Shown: positions 9,158-18,264, counted from the first letter of the stretch. The stretch: 64,000 nucleotides of DNA from Nitrospira sp. SG-bin1 (GCA_002083365.1 LVWS01000005.1:62001-126000); one strand, 5' to 3'. Notes: generated from the sequence alone by a model not told the origin. Numbers and translations: made by a program.

Positions 9158-9937
9158 ATGTCCCGCGACGACTCCCACAAGAATGAAGTTGCCCGAGCCG
9201 GTGCGCGACGACTCATCGAGCAAACGCCGAAAGCATTGGCCGGCTTGGCCGTCGTCAGTGGCGTGGCGTATCTTGCGGGATCGATCTACACAAGAGCCTA
9301 TTTTTCAGAATTTGGAGCTTCCTGGATCCTGGAGGAACTTCCAGCAGCCACCTATTTCAGTCAAAGTTGGGTCCCGCTGGTGCTGATGCTCTACTTCGGA
9401 TATCTGGCGACGACCAATCTCGCCGTGATGGGAAGTCCGGAGGACTGGACTGCCAGCTCCAAGTTCAAATTCTCCCTTGCTTTGGTTCAGTATGGTGCAT
9501 GGTTCTTGCTCGCACTCTTGGTGATGACCCCGCTCCTGACCACATTCGGCTATGTCACTCCGGCCATCGTTCTGTCGATTGTCGGCATCGCGGCGATTCT
9601 GCTTGTATTCAGCTCGGCTCTGGAACTGGTTGTGGCCCGGTTCAAGACCATGGACCGGCTCATTGACATCTCGATGGCGTATGTCGCATTCGCCGTGATC
9701 GCCGCCGGTCTGTATGTGGTCCCCGCACAACTTGGACTCAATTGGGCTCGGATCGACAAACAACCTACGTCCTCACTGCTCACCGTGTATCTCCACAGTG
9801 ATGCAGGAAAAGAATATCGGCTGCTGTTCTCCGTCGGTGAGCGGGTGTACGTGTTTCCCGCAAGATTCGAGGGGCCCCGTCCTCCGGTCCAAGCCACGGC
9901 CATCGCCAACGTCGCCTTCGTCCCCCCTGAAAAGTAG
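9158..9937 (+). CDS. Hypothetical multi-pass membrane protein
   Basis: A 259-residue protein with about five hydrophobic helices: ALAGLAVVSGVAYLAG, SWVPLVLMLYFGYLA, YGAWFLLALLVMTPLL, IVLSIVGIAAILLVF and VAFAVIAAGLYVVPAQ. A soluble C-terminal tail of about 55 residues reads like a small beta domain. No transporter or enzyme motif is visible. It is followed 40 bases later by a lipoprotein on the same strand; the two may be cotranscribed. Confidence 0.6.
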   Translation: MSRDDSHKNEVARAGARRLIEQTPKALAGLAVVSGVAYLAGSIYTRAYFSEFGASWILEELPAATYFSQSWVPLVLMLYFGYLATTNLAVMGSPEDWTASSKFKFSLALVQYGAWFLLALLVMTPLLTTFGYVTPAIVLSIVGIAAILLVFSSALELVVARFKTMDRLIDISMAYVAFAVIAAGLYVVPAQLGLNWARIDKQPTSSLLTVYLHSDAGKEYRLLFSVGERVYVFPARFEGPRPPVQATAIANVAFVPPEK

Positions 9938-9977
9938 CGTTGCGCAACCGGATGGCCGGCGACTACACTCCTGTTCC

Positions 9978-10406
9978 ATGGTACGTCTGCTTCCCATCGC
10001 GGGCTTCACATACTCCGCCTGCCGGCTTGGGGCTGTCTCAATGACTATTCTTATGGTGGCAAGCTGCGCCACAATGACCAAGGTGACGAATCTCTCCGAG
10101 GAACCTTGCCGCACTTCGTTCATGCAGCGACTGTCATCGATCCTTGCACACGACGGTGAAAAGTCTGAGGCGTCCAACGTTCTCGCGAACCAGACCATCT
10201 CTATGCTCACCACCTATGATCTCGGCCCGCGCCCTTTCGTCATTGCAGCACCATCCGGCACGGACTACCGGTTTTTTATCGACCGCAAGGAAGCAGACTG
10301 CGTACTGACTCTCTTCGGACGCCGAAGGGGGTTTGTCTCCTACACGAACAACCTGACCTACATCGCTACTGAGGCCCTCCAGGGCTGCACCTGCTCGGAA
10401 TACTGA
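9978..10406 (+). CDS. Hypothetical lipoprotein
   Basis: A 142-residue protein. A hydrophobic N-terminus ends in LMVASC, which meets the lipobox rule and makes Cys the likely lipidated residue. The mature part has no recognised domain but includes a paired C-terminal CTCSEY. The ATG at 9978 is chosen; an internal ATG (MTILMVASC) would give a shorter signal peptide. It follows a membrane protein gene by about 40 bases on the same strand. Confidence 0.5.
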   Translation: MVRLLPIAGFTYSACRLGAVSMTILMVASCATMTKVTNLSEEPCRTSFMQRLSSILAHDGEKSEASNVLANQTISMLTTYDLGPRPFVIAAPSGTDYRFFIDRKEADCVLTLFGRRRGFVSYTNNLTYIATEALQGCTCSEY

Positions 10407-10531
10407 CGCACTCATTTTTGCCGGTCTTCATTCTATGGCAACCCCCCTACATAGGTCTGGGTATTCATGAAGAATTTTTCATCTTCTCCTAATGGTCTCT
10501 TCATGTTCCTGTATTATAAGGAAATACCAGA

Positions 10532-10618
10532 ATGAGCAAGAGTGGGATGGTACGACGCTCGGATCACGAAGCTCGAGTTGAAAGTTCCGGCACAGCGCGC
10601 AAGGAGAACACCTCATGA
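10532..10618 (+). CDS. Possible 28-residue leader ORF
   Basis: An ATG at 10532 after AAGGAA opens 28 codons that end in TGA overlapping the next gene's ATG (ATGA at 10615-10618). The overlap and the appropriately placed ribosome site suggest translational coupling. The peptide is polar (begins MSKSGMVRRSDHEARVESSG) and has no run of one amino acid that would mark an attenuator. A TATTATAAG sequence just upstream could be a -10 element. It could also be chance. Confidence 0.3.
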   Translation: MSKSGMVRRSDHEARVESSGTARKENTS

Positions 10619-10935
10619 AAGAAACGACAAAAGGACTGACTATATCCACATCCGTTATCTCCGCTCCGGTGAGACGGGGATCCAACCGGCTGTCACCGAA
10701 TCATCTCTTGGAATTGATCACCCGACTCTGCATCTTCAAGGCCGAGCGGTGGGGACGCCGGGCGCTCTTTTACGAGCGGCATCGCGACTATTTTCCAAGG
10801 TTGTCGGCCGGTCGATTCGTGAATCGATGCCGTGAACTGGAAGCCAGGTACCGAAGGCTCTCCCAAATCATGTTCCTCATCCCGGCAGAGGATCGCTTCG
10901 TTCCGATACGCGCATTGTCCCTGTCGAAGCTCTAG
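10615..10935 (+). CDS. Hypothetical basic protein
   Basis: A 106-residue, Arg-rich protein with a clear AAGGAG site before its ATG. It contains a helical segment (LLELITRLCIFKAERWGRRAL) and no signal peptide. No family is recognised. Its start overlaps the end of the 28-codon reading frame upstream. The gene is followed by about 330 bases before the RNA helicase. Confidence 0.5.
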   Translation: MKETTKGLTISTSVISAPVRRGSNRLSPNHLLELITRLCIFKAERWGRRALFYERHRDYFPRLSAGRFVNRCRELEARYRRLSQIMFLIPAEDRFVPIRALSLSKL

Positions 10936-11264
10936 AAAAACAGATCCTTCGGTCCGGTTAGGGCGCCCGTAGAGCCGACCGTCGAGCAGTGAGACGGACG
11001 GATATTGAACCCTTCTCCGTCCAATTAAGAGCATACCTCCCTTAAAAGGCCCCTTCCGGCAAACTGCAAACTGAAAGTGACTCTGCTTTCACATTTTCGC
11101 GCCATTGATGCGTAGTGCTCTCTTTCCGACCATTCCCTCGAACCGGCTCCCACCTCACTTGCGCTTCAGACTCATTCGACGTACCATCAGGCCTCTTGCG
11201 AAGTGTCGTGCCATGTTCCCCACAACCCGCGACCACTAACAGTGGAAAGGTAGCCGCGTCCGTG
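10936..11264. other. Intergenic stretch before the DEAD-box helicase
   Basis: About 330 bases without a supported gene. It holds one small hairpin (GGACGGA at 10996-11002, TCCGTCC at 11016-11022, 13-base loop). DEAD-box helicase genes of this type often have long regulated 5' leaders, so this stretch may be an untranslated leader; that is inference. Confidence 0.3.
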
Positions 11265-13001
11265 ATGAAAGAAAGCCATCCGTCGGTATCCGCAAGCCCA
11301 ACCGCTACCGGGTTTTCTCCCGGTTTTGTCTCCCTGGGACTTGAAGCGCCCCTCCTGGCAACGCTGGAAACACTTGGTTACGAAGAACCCACCCCTATCC
11401 AACGTGAGGCGATCCCCCTGCTCCTTGCAGGTCGGGATCTGCTGGGGCAAGCCGCAACCGGCACCGGCAAGACCGCAGCGTTCGCGTTGCCGATGCTGCA
11501 GCGAATCGGTCATGCGGAACGGGCTCGCCCCTCGGCCCTCGTACTCGTTCCGACCCGCGAGCTGGCCATTCAAGTCGGAGACGCGGTGCGGCGGTATGGA
11601 AGCGAGTTACGGGTAAGCGTGTTACCGGTGTACGGCGGACAGGCCATTGGTCCCCAATTGCATGCACTGAAACGGGGAGTGGATGTGGTCGTCGCCACGC
11701 CGGGTCGGGCATTGGATCATGTCCGTCGAGGCACACTGAAGCTGCACGACGTAAGAATCGTCGTTCTGGATGAAGCGGACGAAATGCTCGATATGGGGTT
11801 TGCGGACGATCTGGACGCGATCCTGACCGAAACGCCTAAGACCAAGCAGACCGCCTTGTTCTCAGCGACGATGCCTGCTCGGATTCGCTCGATCGCCCAC
11901 CGACATCTCCATAACCCCGTCGAAATCACGATCGCGAAAGAACCGGTCAAAGCCGGCACGGCCCCCCGCGTTCAGCAAACGGCCTATATCGTGGCGAGAC
12001 CGTATCGAGCGGCCGCGCTCGCCCGCGTGATCGACGTGGTGGGGGCCAAATCGGCATTGGTCTTTTGCCGAACCAGGCTGGAGGTGGATGAGGTGACGGA
12101 GATGTTGACCGGACGCGGCCATCGAGCCGAGGCGATACACGGCGGCATGAGCCAGGGACAGCGCGACCGCGTCATGCAAAGCTTCAAGGGGGGACAAACC
12201 GAGTTACTGGTCGCCACCGATGTCGCCGCGCGCGGCCTGGATATACCCCAAGTATCACACGTGATCAACTACGACCTTCCCTCCTCGGCGGAAATCTATG
12301 TCCATCGGATTGGACGGACCGGTCGGGCCGGTCGGGAAGGTGTCGCGATCACCATCCTGGATCCCCGTGAGCAGCGTCTTCTGCGGACCATTGAACAACA
12401 CACCAAAGCACGGGTCGCCGTGCTGCCGATTCCGAACGTGACTGACCTTCGCGCCAAGCAGTTCGAACGCGTGCAAGCCTCGGTGGAACAGGTCTTACGC
12501 GAGGGCACGCCGGATACATTCAAGCACCTGATCGAGAAGTTTTCCGCCTATCCACCGGCAGAGGTCGCGGCGGCCGCGTTCAAGCTACTGATTCGCGCAG
12601 AAGGCGGCGAACGTCAAGAGCAGGACATTCCGGCCACGCCTCTCAGACCGCCTGAATCGAGACGGCCGATGCAGGATATACGTCCGGGCAGTGGGCGGTT
12701 TCATGGAGGAGCGGGAACGCAGCGTCCGTCGTCTGGACGGACGCAACAAGGGGGACGAGCGGGAGCGATGACGCGGGTATATGTCGGGGTGGGGCGTGAA
12801 GCCGGCATCAGACCAGGCGATTTGGTGGGAGCAATCGCGAATGAGGCACGGATCAATTCCAACGTCATCGGTGCCATCGAAATCGAAAGCCGGTTTTCCA
12901 TCGTTGATGTCCCGGCTTCCATGGCGTCAGGCATTATCGAAGTACTCGGGCGCGCTCGGATCAAAGGACGGAGGGTTCCCGTACGACTGTTTCGCGACTA
13001 A
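11265..13001 (+). CDS. DEAD-box ATP-dependent RNA helicase (CsdA/DeaD type)
   Basis: A 578-residue RNA helicase. The motifs are all in order: Q-motif (PTPIQREAIP), motif I ATGTGKT, PTRELA, GGQ, TPGR, DEAD (VVLDEADEMLDMGF), SAT, RGLDIPQVSHVINYD and HRIGRTGRAGREG. A flexible linker follows, then a C-terminal DbpA-type RNA-binding domain (TRVYVGVGREAGIRPGDLVG to the end), as in CsdA/DeaD. These proteins unwind structured RNA in ribosome assembly and cold adaptation. The ATG at 11265 places the Q-motif at a normal distance; an upstream extension to 11115 is unlikely to be coding. Confidence 0.92.
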   Translation: MKESHPSVSASPTATGFSPGFVSLGLEAPLLATLETLGYEEPTPIQREAIPLLLAGRDLLGQAATGTGKTAAFALPMLQRIGHAERARPSALVLVPTRELAIQVGDAVRRYGSELRVSVLPVYGGQAIGPQLHALKRGVDVVVATPGRALDHVRRGTLKLHDVRIVVLDEADEMLDMGFADDLDAILTETPKTKQTALFSATMPARIRSIAHRHLHNPVEITIAKEPVKAGTAPRVQQTAYIVARPYRAAALARVIDVVGAKSALVFCRTRLEVDEVTEMLTGRGHRAEAIHGGMSQGQRDRVMQSFKGGQTELLVATDVAARGLDIPQVSHVINYDLPSSAEIYVHRIGRTGRAGREGVAITILDPREQRLLRTIEQHTKARVAVLPIPNVTDLRAKQFERVQASVEQVLREGTPDTFKHLIEKFSAYPPAEVAAAAFKLLIRAEGGERQEQDIPATPLRPPESRRPMQDIRPGSGRFHGGAGTQRPSSGRTQQGGRAGAMTRVYVGVGREAGIRPGDLVGAIANEARINSNVIGAIEIESRFSIVDVPASMASGIIEVLGRARIKGRRVPVRLFRD

Positions 13002-13128
13002 CGTGTGGACGCAGGGTCTCCCCATTTCAGTTTCATCGCAGTCCTTCTCTCCTTCTTTTCCCACCGTTGCATGCGACACGTTCGTTCTCAGCCTCCAGAA
13101 GCGGACTATTGCTCAGTCTTGAGACGCA

Positions 13129-13161
13129 ATCACACATTCTGAAAGCCATGGCTTGTGTGAT
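13129..13161 (+). promoter_or_regulatory. Inverted repeat upstream of the OPT transporter
   Basis: ATCACACA (13129-13136) and TGTGTGAT (13154-13161) form a perfect 8-bp inverted repeat with a 17-base spacer, 32 bases before the transporter start. It could be an operator or an RNA hairpin in the leader. There is no T-tract, so it is unlikely to be a terminator. Confidence 0.3.
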
Positions 13162-13192
13162 CGCGACAGGCTGACTATCATGACCGGCTATC

Positions 13193-15193
13193 ATGAATGA
13201 TTCCCGGCCTCTCATCCCTGCATCCGTCACACTGCCCGAAATTACCCCCAAAGCCGTCGTGCTGGCGATCGTCCTGGCGGCCGTCTTGGCGGCCGCCAAT
13301 GCGTATCTAGGTTTGTTTGCCGGCATGACGGTGTCTGCCTCGATTCCGGCCGCCGTGGTTTCCATGACGATCCTGAGGTTGTTCCGTACGTCGAACATCC
13401 TCGAAAACAATATCGTGCAAACCGCCGCTTCATCGGGTGAAGCATTGGCGGCCGGCGTCATCTTCACGATTCCCGCGCTCTTGCTGGTCGGGTATTGGGC
13501 GACATTCGACTACTGGCAGACCGTTCTCATCGCAACGGTCGGTGGGACGCTCGGCGTGCTCTTTACCATCCCATTGCGACGGGCACTTATCGTGTCGGCA
13601 CGATTGCGGTTTCCCGAAGGAGTGGCGACGGCTGAAGTCCTCAAGATCGGCGCGGTGGCACGGCCGGAAGCCGAGTCGCGTGAATCGACGAGGGATTTTC
13701 AGTCGTTGTTGTTCGCGGCGCTGCTGGGTAGTGTGGTGAAGTTCGGCGAAAGCGGTCTTCGATTGTGGACGGAATCGTTAGAAGGCGCGGCCCACATGGG
13801 GCGCACCCTGTTCTACGCAGGGCTCAATCTGTCACCGGCACTCCTTGCGGTCGGATTTATCATCGGCATACAGACTGCTTCGGTGGTTTTTCTCGGAGGA
13901 ATCCTTGGGTGGGTGATCCTGATGCCCACATATGGATTTTTTGATGGGCTCCCATCCGATCGAACAGGCCGCGCGGCGGCGATGTCGATCTGGAGCGGAC
14001 AGATACGATATGTCGGTATCGGAGCGATGCTGACCGGCGGGCTGTGGACCCTCGCGAAGTTGCGACAGCCGGTTTGGAATAGCCTTCAGACGCTCCGGGC
14101 AAGCTATCGTGCGTCCGGAGTACGGCAAGATTCCGCGGGACCGTTGCGGACGGAACAGGACGCGCCGTTCCTGTGGATCGTCGTGCCGTTTGGCCTGTCA
14201 CTCCTGCCGATGGCTTGGATCTATTCGACGGTCGTGGACAGTCCGTTTCTCGGCATTTTGATGACCATCGTGATGGCGCTTGCCGCTTTTCTCTTCTCGT
14301 CGGTCGCCGCCTATATGGCCGGAATGGTCGGAAGTTCCAGTAATCCCGTCTCCGGCGTGACGATCGCCACCATTATGGTCGCGGCTCTGCTGCTGGTGCT
14401 TTTCATGGGAACCGGACATCCGGCGGGACCGGCGGCCGCCTTGGTGATCGGAGCCGTCGTCTGTTGTGCCGCCGCGATGGGAGGGGACAATCTCCAAGAT
14501 CTCAAGACCGGTCATCTGGTCGGAGCGACGCCATGGAAGCAACAAGTGATGCAGGTCGTCGGGGTCCTGACCGGGGCTTTGGTTCTCGTACCGGTGTTGT
14601 CGCTCCTCCAAGCCAAATACGGCATCGGCGAACCGACGAGCAGCCATCCGCATCCGCTCAGCGCACCACAGGCTATGTTGATGGCGAACTTGACACGAAG
14701 CCTGTTCGGTACCGGGTTGCCTTGGCCGCTCGTGGGGCTGGGAGCGGTGATCGGAGTCCTGATCATTTTCGCGGATCGGCGACAAGAACGCCGCGGGAGT
14801 GCGCTGCGATTCCCCGTACTGGCCGTGGCGCTCGGAATCTACCTGCCGCTGAAACTGTCCGCGGCCATTTTTGTCGGAGGCATGATCGCGACGTTGGCCC
14901 ATAGACGAACGGGTGGGGGGCATGAGCCGTCGCAACGAGGGCTGCTCTTTGCCGCCGGGCTGATCACGGGCGAAGCGGTAATGGGTATCATGGTTGCCAT
15001 GCCGATTGCGTTTGCCGCCCTGTGGCCCGGCTTCAGCGCCGATCCCTTTACGATATTTGTCGTTCCTCCGTTCGGAGGGTGGCCTGGCCTTGCGATGATG
15101 ACCGCCGTGGGATTTGCACTCTATTGGATAGCGAGTTGGGAAAACCGGAGCACGCCCACCTCGATCGATCCAACGTCGCGGGATGGATCATAG
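13193..15193 (+). CDS. OPT family oligopeptide transporter
   Basis: A 666-residue membrane protein with about 14-16 predicted helices. The N-terminus (ILAAVLAAANAYLGLFAGMTVSASIPAAVVSM, shown in parts: NAYLGLFAGMTVS, SIPAAVVSM) and the following NILENNIVQTAASSGEALAAG segment are diagnostic of the OPT superfamily. Its members use the proton gradient to import peptides or metal chelates. A central AMGGDNLQDLKTGHLVGATP is also typical. A RuBisCO-like protein gene starts immediately after the stop codon (15198), so the two are probably translationally linked. The substrate cannot be told from sequence. Confidence 0.88.
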   Translation: MNDSRPLIPASVTLPEITPKAVVLAIVLAAVLAAANAYLGLFAGMTVSASIPAAVVSMTILRLFRTSNILENNIVQTAASSGEALAAGVIFTIPALLLVGYWATFDYWQTVLIATVGGTLGVLFTIPLRRALIVSARLRFPEGVATAEVLKIGAVARPEAESRESTRDFQSLLFAALLGSVVKFGESGLRLWTESLEGAAHMGRTLFYAGLNLSPALLAVGFIIGIQTASVVFLGGILGWVILMPTYGFFDGLPSDRTGRAAAMSIWSGQIRYVGIGAMLTGGLWTLAKLRQPVWNSLQTLRASYRASGVRQDSAGPLRTEQDAPFLWIVVPFGLSLLPMAWIYSTVVDSPFLGILMTIVMALAAFLFSSVAAYMAGMVGSSSNPVSGVTIATIMVAALLLVLFMGTGHPAGPAAALVIGAVVCCAAAMGGDNLQDLKTGHLVGATPWKQQVMQVVGVLTGALVLVPVLSLLQAKYGIGEPTSSHPHPLSAPQAMLMANLTRSLFGTGLPWPLVGLGAVIGVLIIFADRRQERRGSALRFPVLAVALGIYLPLKLSAAIFVGGMIATLAHRRTGGGHEPSQRGLLFAAGLITGEAVMGIMVAMPIAFAALWPGFSADPFTIFVVPPFGGWPGLAMMTAVGFALYWIASWENRSTPTSIDPTSRDGS

Positions 15194-15197
15194 AGCC

Positions 15198-16334
15198 ATG
15201 GACATGAAAACCACAGCCCATGCTAACCCGGAGTTCCTCACGGTGATTTACGAGGTCGAGGGGCCTGAATCACAGGCACGCAGTACGGCGACGCGCATCT
15301 GTTTAGATCAAACCATTGAGGCGGAGAGCAATCTCCTTCCGCCTTCTCTCCGATCAACGATTCTTGGCTTCTTGGAAGATCTGCGGGCGACGGTCGAAGG
15401 CCGTTATCAAGCCACCATTCGCTTCCGTGGCGACCTACTCGGCGGCGAGTGCAGCGATTTGCTCAACATCCTGTTTGGAACCAGCAGCCTTCGCGGAGAC
15501 GTCACGTTGCGGTCGTTCGCCATGACGAACGGGTTGCTCGCTTCGTGGCCCGGACCACGATTCGGCATTGATGGAATCAGGCAAATGGTCGGTGTGGTCC
15601 GCCGTCCGCTGCTCTGCGCGGTTCTGAAGCCGTTGGGCCGCACTCCTCGGGAACTGGCCGAGTTGGCCGTTCAATTCGTCGAAGGAGGCGCCGATGTGAT
15701 CAAGGACGACCAGAGCCTGGTCGATCAAGATTGGTGTCGGTTTGACGAACGAGTCTCTCGCTGTGCCGAAGCCATTGCACGAGCCGGTACAAGGCGCGGA
15801 AGACCTTGCCTGTATTTCGCCCACATCAGTGCGGCCTGGGATACCATGCGTCGGCGCGCAGTCCTGGCGAAATCCTTGGGCGCCTCAGGTCTCTTGGTCG
15901 CGCCCGGCCTGACCGGCTTCGACGCCCTGAGAGCCCTTCGGTCGGACGACGAGATCGCTCTGCCGATTGCCGGCCATCCGTCCATGCTGGGAACCCTGGT
16001 TGATCGTGGCGGAGGTGGGCTCGCTTCGTCTGTCGTGTATGGGCTCCTCCCTCGATTGGTCGGCTCAGACCTGAGCATCTATCCGGCGTTCGGTTCCGAC
16101 TATCCGATGTCCCAACAAGCCTGTGTCCTGATCGCGGAGCATTGTCGACGGACTTGGGGTTCGCTCAAACCATTGATGCCCGCAGTCGGCGGACGCCTCG
16201 GCTCTGGAAGCTTGGTGGAGTTGAATTCGGCCTTAGGAATGGATGTGATGTTCATCGTGGGAAGTCGCATCCAACAATCTCCCGACGGGGTCGTGGCTGG
16301 GATGCAGGAACTACATCGTCTGCTGAAGGACTGA
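15198..16334 (+). CDS. RuBisCO-like protein (form IV large-subunit homologue)
   Basis: A 378-residue homologue of the RuBisCO large subunit, shorter than the roughly 470 residues of the enzyme. The barrel motif AVLKPLGRT keeps the first active-site lysine (Lys144). The metal-binding loop reads VIKDDQSL, so the carbamylated lysine (Lys169) and Asp171 are kept but the Glu is Gln172. Loop 6 and the phosphate-binding Ser region (PAVGGRLG) differ from true RuBisCO. CO2 fixation is therefore not expected. Characterised form IV proteins act in methionine salvage or other sulfur-sugar enolisation and isomerisation, and the reaction here is unknown. The ATG at 15198 lies five bases after the OPT stop; alternatives are 15183 (overlapping) and 15204. 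Confidence 0.88.
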   Translation: MDMKTTAHANPEFLTVIYEVEGPESQARSTATRICLDQTIEAESNLLPPSLRSTILGFLEDLRATVEGRYQATIRFRGDLLGGECSDLLNILFGTSSLRGDVTLRSFAMTNGLLASWPGPRFGIDGIRQMVGVVRRPLLCAVLKPLGRTPRELAELAVQFVEGGADVIKDDQSLVDQDWCRFDERVSRCAEAIARAGTRRGRPCLYFAHISAAWDTMRRRAVLAKSLGASGLLVAPGLTGFDALRALRSDDEIALPIAGHPSMLGTLVDRGGGGLASSVVYGLLPRLVGSDLSIYPAFGSDYPMSQQACVLIAEHCRRTWGSLKPLMPAVGGRLGSGSLVELNSALGMDVMFIVGSRIQQSPDGVVAGMQELHRLLKD

Positions 16335-16436
16335 CTCCCATATCAGGTTCGAACACCACTTCCTAAAAGCGCCGTCCCTTGATATGCTACGAGAGCGCGG
16401 CTCATTGTGACATGACCCATGATGTCGGAGGTGAAC

Positions 16437-16742
16437 ATGAGGATGTCGACAAGGTTCTTTGAGGTACTGCGCATGATCAGTCGTCTCTGGACGGATCTTC
16501 CTCTGCTGTTTCGGCTGCTGAATGCATGGAAAGACGGCAGCTATCGCGGGCTGTCGGTACGCACGCTGGTCTCGCTGATCACCGCGCTGATCTACGTCGT
16601 GAGTCCGGTGGATTTCGTGCCGGACTTTATTCCCGGCATCGGGTTGATCGATGACGCGGCCGTCCTCGTTTTTCTGCTGCACAGCATGGCCCAAGATTTG
16701 GCCGCCTTTCGAGCTTGGGAACAGAGCCGCGCCAAGCTGTGA
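16437..16742 (+). CDS. YkvA/DUF1232 family membrane protein
   Basis: A 101-residue protein. The signature YVVSPVDFVPDFIPGIGLID is the core of DUF1232, a short membrane-associated domain found in YkvA-type proteins. The start at 16437 has GGAGGTGA at ideal spacing; ATGs at 16419 and 16422 are upstream in frame. The domain's function is unknown. Confidence 0.82.
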   Translation: MRMSTRFFEVLRMISRLWTDLPLLFRLLNAWKDGSYRGLSVRTLVSLITALIYVVSPVDFVPDFIPGIGLIDDAAVLVFLLHSMAQDLAAFRAWEQSRAKL

Positions 16743-16748
16743 CCGGCC

Positions 16749-17000
16749 TCACACGATCCCGAAACCGACGATGAGCCGGATCATGCCAAAGATCGCGGCA
16801 ATCCCACAGCTGATCAGCCCGGCGATGCTTTTCCCCTTGCTCGCTTCAGCCGGCGCCATGCCTAGAGCGATGGCCGATATGATCGTCCCGATCACGGCGA
16901 AGGGAATGAGGAGCCAGTTGAGTGCGCCCAAAAACGGAACAAATCCGATCAGCATACCGATAAGGGAAAAGATGCCCCATGTGAGACTGACGTATTGCAT
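16749..17000 (-). CDS. Small membrane protein, DUF4190-like
   Basis: An 83-residue protein with two or three helices (WGIFSLIGMLIGFVPFLGAL, LLIPFAVIGTIISAIALGMA, SIAGLISCGIAAIFGMIRLI). The pattern, with a short polar loop APAEASKGKSIAGL, resembles DUF4190-type small membrane proteins. No ribosome site is obvious. It is convergent with the DUF1232 gene, whose stop lies six bases away. Confidence 0.6.
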   Translation of the reverse strand: MQYVSLTWGIFSLIGMLIGFVPFLGALNWLLIPFAVIGTIISAIALGMAPAEASKGKSIAGLISCGIAAIFGMIRLIVGFGIV

Positions 17001-17033
17001 CGTATGGAGGAAGAAGGATGCATGACACGTGCG

Positions 17034-17216
17034 TTAAGCAGCTTTCTTCTTCGGCACCTTGGCTCCCTTGCGTCTCGCTTCCGAAAGACCGATCGCGATG
17101 GCCTGCTTTCGGCTCTTCACGGGCTTCCCACTCGTTCCGCTTTTGAGGGTACCCTTCTTTCGCTTGCGCATCGCCCGCTCAACCGACTGATGCGCACGTT
17201 TACCATACCGTGCCAT
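17034..17216 (-). CDS. DUF6496-type small basic protein
   Basis: A 60-residue Lys/Arg-rich protein starting MARYGKRAHQSVERAMRKRK and ending in ARRKGAKVPKKKAA. The pattern MARYG-K-x-x-x-SVE-x-AM with RKKGTLKSG and SRKQAIAIGLSEAR is that of the DUF6496 family, small basic proteins of unknown role, possibly nucleic-acid binding. The ATG at 17216 has GGGAGGA five bases upstream; an in-frame ATG at 17240 is less well placed. Confidence 0.72.
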   Translation of the reverse strand: MARYGKRAHQSVERAMRKRKKGTLKSGTSGKPVKSRKQAIAIGLSEARRKGAKVPKKKAA

Positions 17217-17265
17217 ACGGTCCTCCCGGTCGCTTCTCATACGACATAAGACGGAGTCAATCGCT

Positions 17266-17577
17266 TCAGTTCACGCGTTCTAGCGTTGTCGTATGGCCCT
17301 GGTCCGTCACGTAAGCCTTGACCATGTCGCCCGGCAGGACCTTATCCAGCTTGGTACTCTTGTCGACATGGACCTTTTGCTCCTTACCGTCGTCGTCTTT
17401 GATGTAGTAGTATTCGCCTTCTGTTCGCATCAAAGTGCCCTTGATGGTGTCCTTTGTCAGACGCTCTTTGAGGGTCGGTGATGCTTCTTTCTGGTTCGTT
17501 GGATTGGCCGATTGGGCCTCGATACCGATGCCCAACAGTCCAACTACCAGTACGGTCGATATCAGCATCCTTTTCAT
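17266..17577 (-). CDS. Secreted small protein with a beta-strand domain
   Basis: A 103-residue protein. The start MKRMLISTVLVVGLLGIGIEAQS is a signal peptide with GGAGG just upstream. The mature part begins with a charged helix and ends in a compact domain (TIKGTLMRTEGEYYYIKD, KVHVDKSTKLDKVLPGDMVKAYV), a pattern common to small secreted proteins of this lineage. It resembles the beta domain in the protein at 2610-3044, which reads TVIGQVLSIVGDTYIV and GETVEAQV at equivalent places. No enzyme motif is present. Confidence 0.65.
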   Translation of the reverse strand: MKRMLISTVLVVGLLGIGIEAQSANPTNQKEASPTLKERLTKDTIKGTLMRTEGEYYYIKDDDGKEQKVHVDKSTKLDKVLPGDMVKAYVTDQGHTTTLERVN

Positions 17578-17734
17578 GGCCACCTCCAACAATGACAGGG
17601 TGAGAAGACGACACATCGTGACCGTCATCTTCTCGAAGAACCATCCGGCTGGGGACTAGGAAAGAACCTGGCTTACCTCGGAGATGGGGAACGATTGTCT
17701 TGAGGCAACGAGAAGGCGAGAGATCCGGTACGAC

Positions 17735-18154
17735 TTATCCTATCAAGTCAGAGTTGAACTGATTCAGCGGCCGTATGGTGACTGCAGTCACTTCGTTGTA
17801 CACGGTGAGCCGACCCCCTTGTCGACGTCGGGTAAAGGTCCCTTCCACGATGATTTGATCCCCGTTCTGAACGGGGATTCGGCTGGTCACTTTAAGCGTC
17901 CCGACGCTGTCGGCCAACAAGAACTTGAACGTTGGCTCTCCCTTCTGATCGATGATCGTTTGAACATCCTTTACGGAACCGATGACGACCACGGCTTTGT
18001 GATCATACACTTCCGGATGGGCCATGAGGTCTGCCATCTCCAGTAAGTTGGCGTTGCCCAGGGGTATGGACAGGAGAGTCACGAAGAGAGCGGGGAGAAT
18101 AACTAGGGAGACTCCGAGGGTGCGGCGAGGAGGAACTAGGGTTTTGCTTGTCAT
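17735..18154 (-). CDS. Periplasmic OB-fold-like protein
   Basis: A 139-residue protein with a signal peptide (RTLGVSLVILPALFVTLLSIPLGNA). The mature part reads as a small OB-like barrel: DHKAVVVIGSVKDVQTIIDQ, TFKFLLADSVGTLKVTSR, GDQIIVEGTFTRR. It shares this layout with the protein at 49694-50104. No binding partner can be named. It is in the same orientation as the small secreted gene at 17266 but is separated by about 150 bases. Confidence 0.6.
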   Translation of the reverse strand: MTSKTLVPPRRTLGVSLVILPALFVTLLSIPLGNANLLEMADLMAHPEVYDHKAVVVIGSVKDVQTIIDQKGEPTFKFLLADSVGTLKVTSRIPVQNGDQIIVEGTFTRRRQGGRLTVYNEVTAVTIRPLNQFNSDLIG

Positions 18155-18264
18155 GATCGAGCCGTATTGTACCGAAGATCACGGCCAGTACAAGATGGGC
18201 GATCACCTTACTCAATGGTCTCTGAGTTCTGTTACGGGGTCACGGAGCGACAACGCGATGGGAT

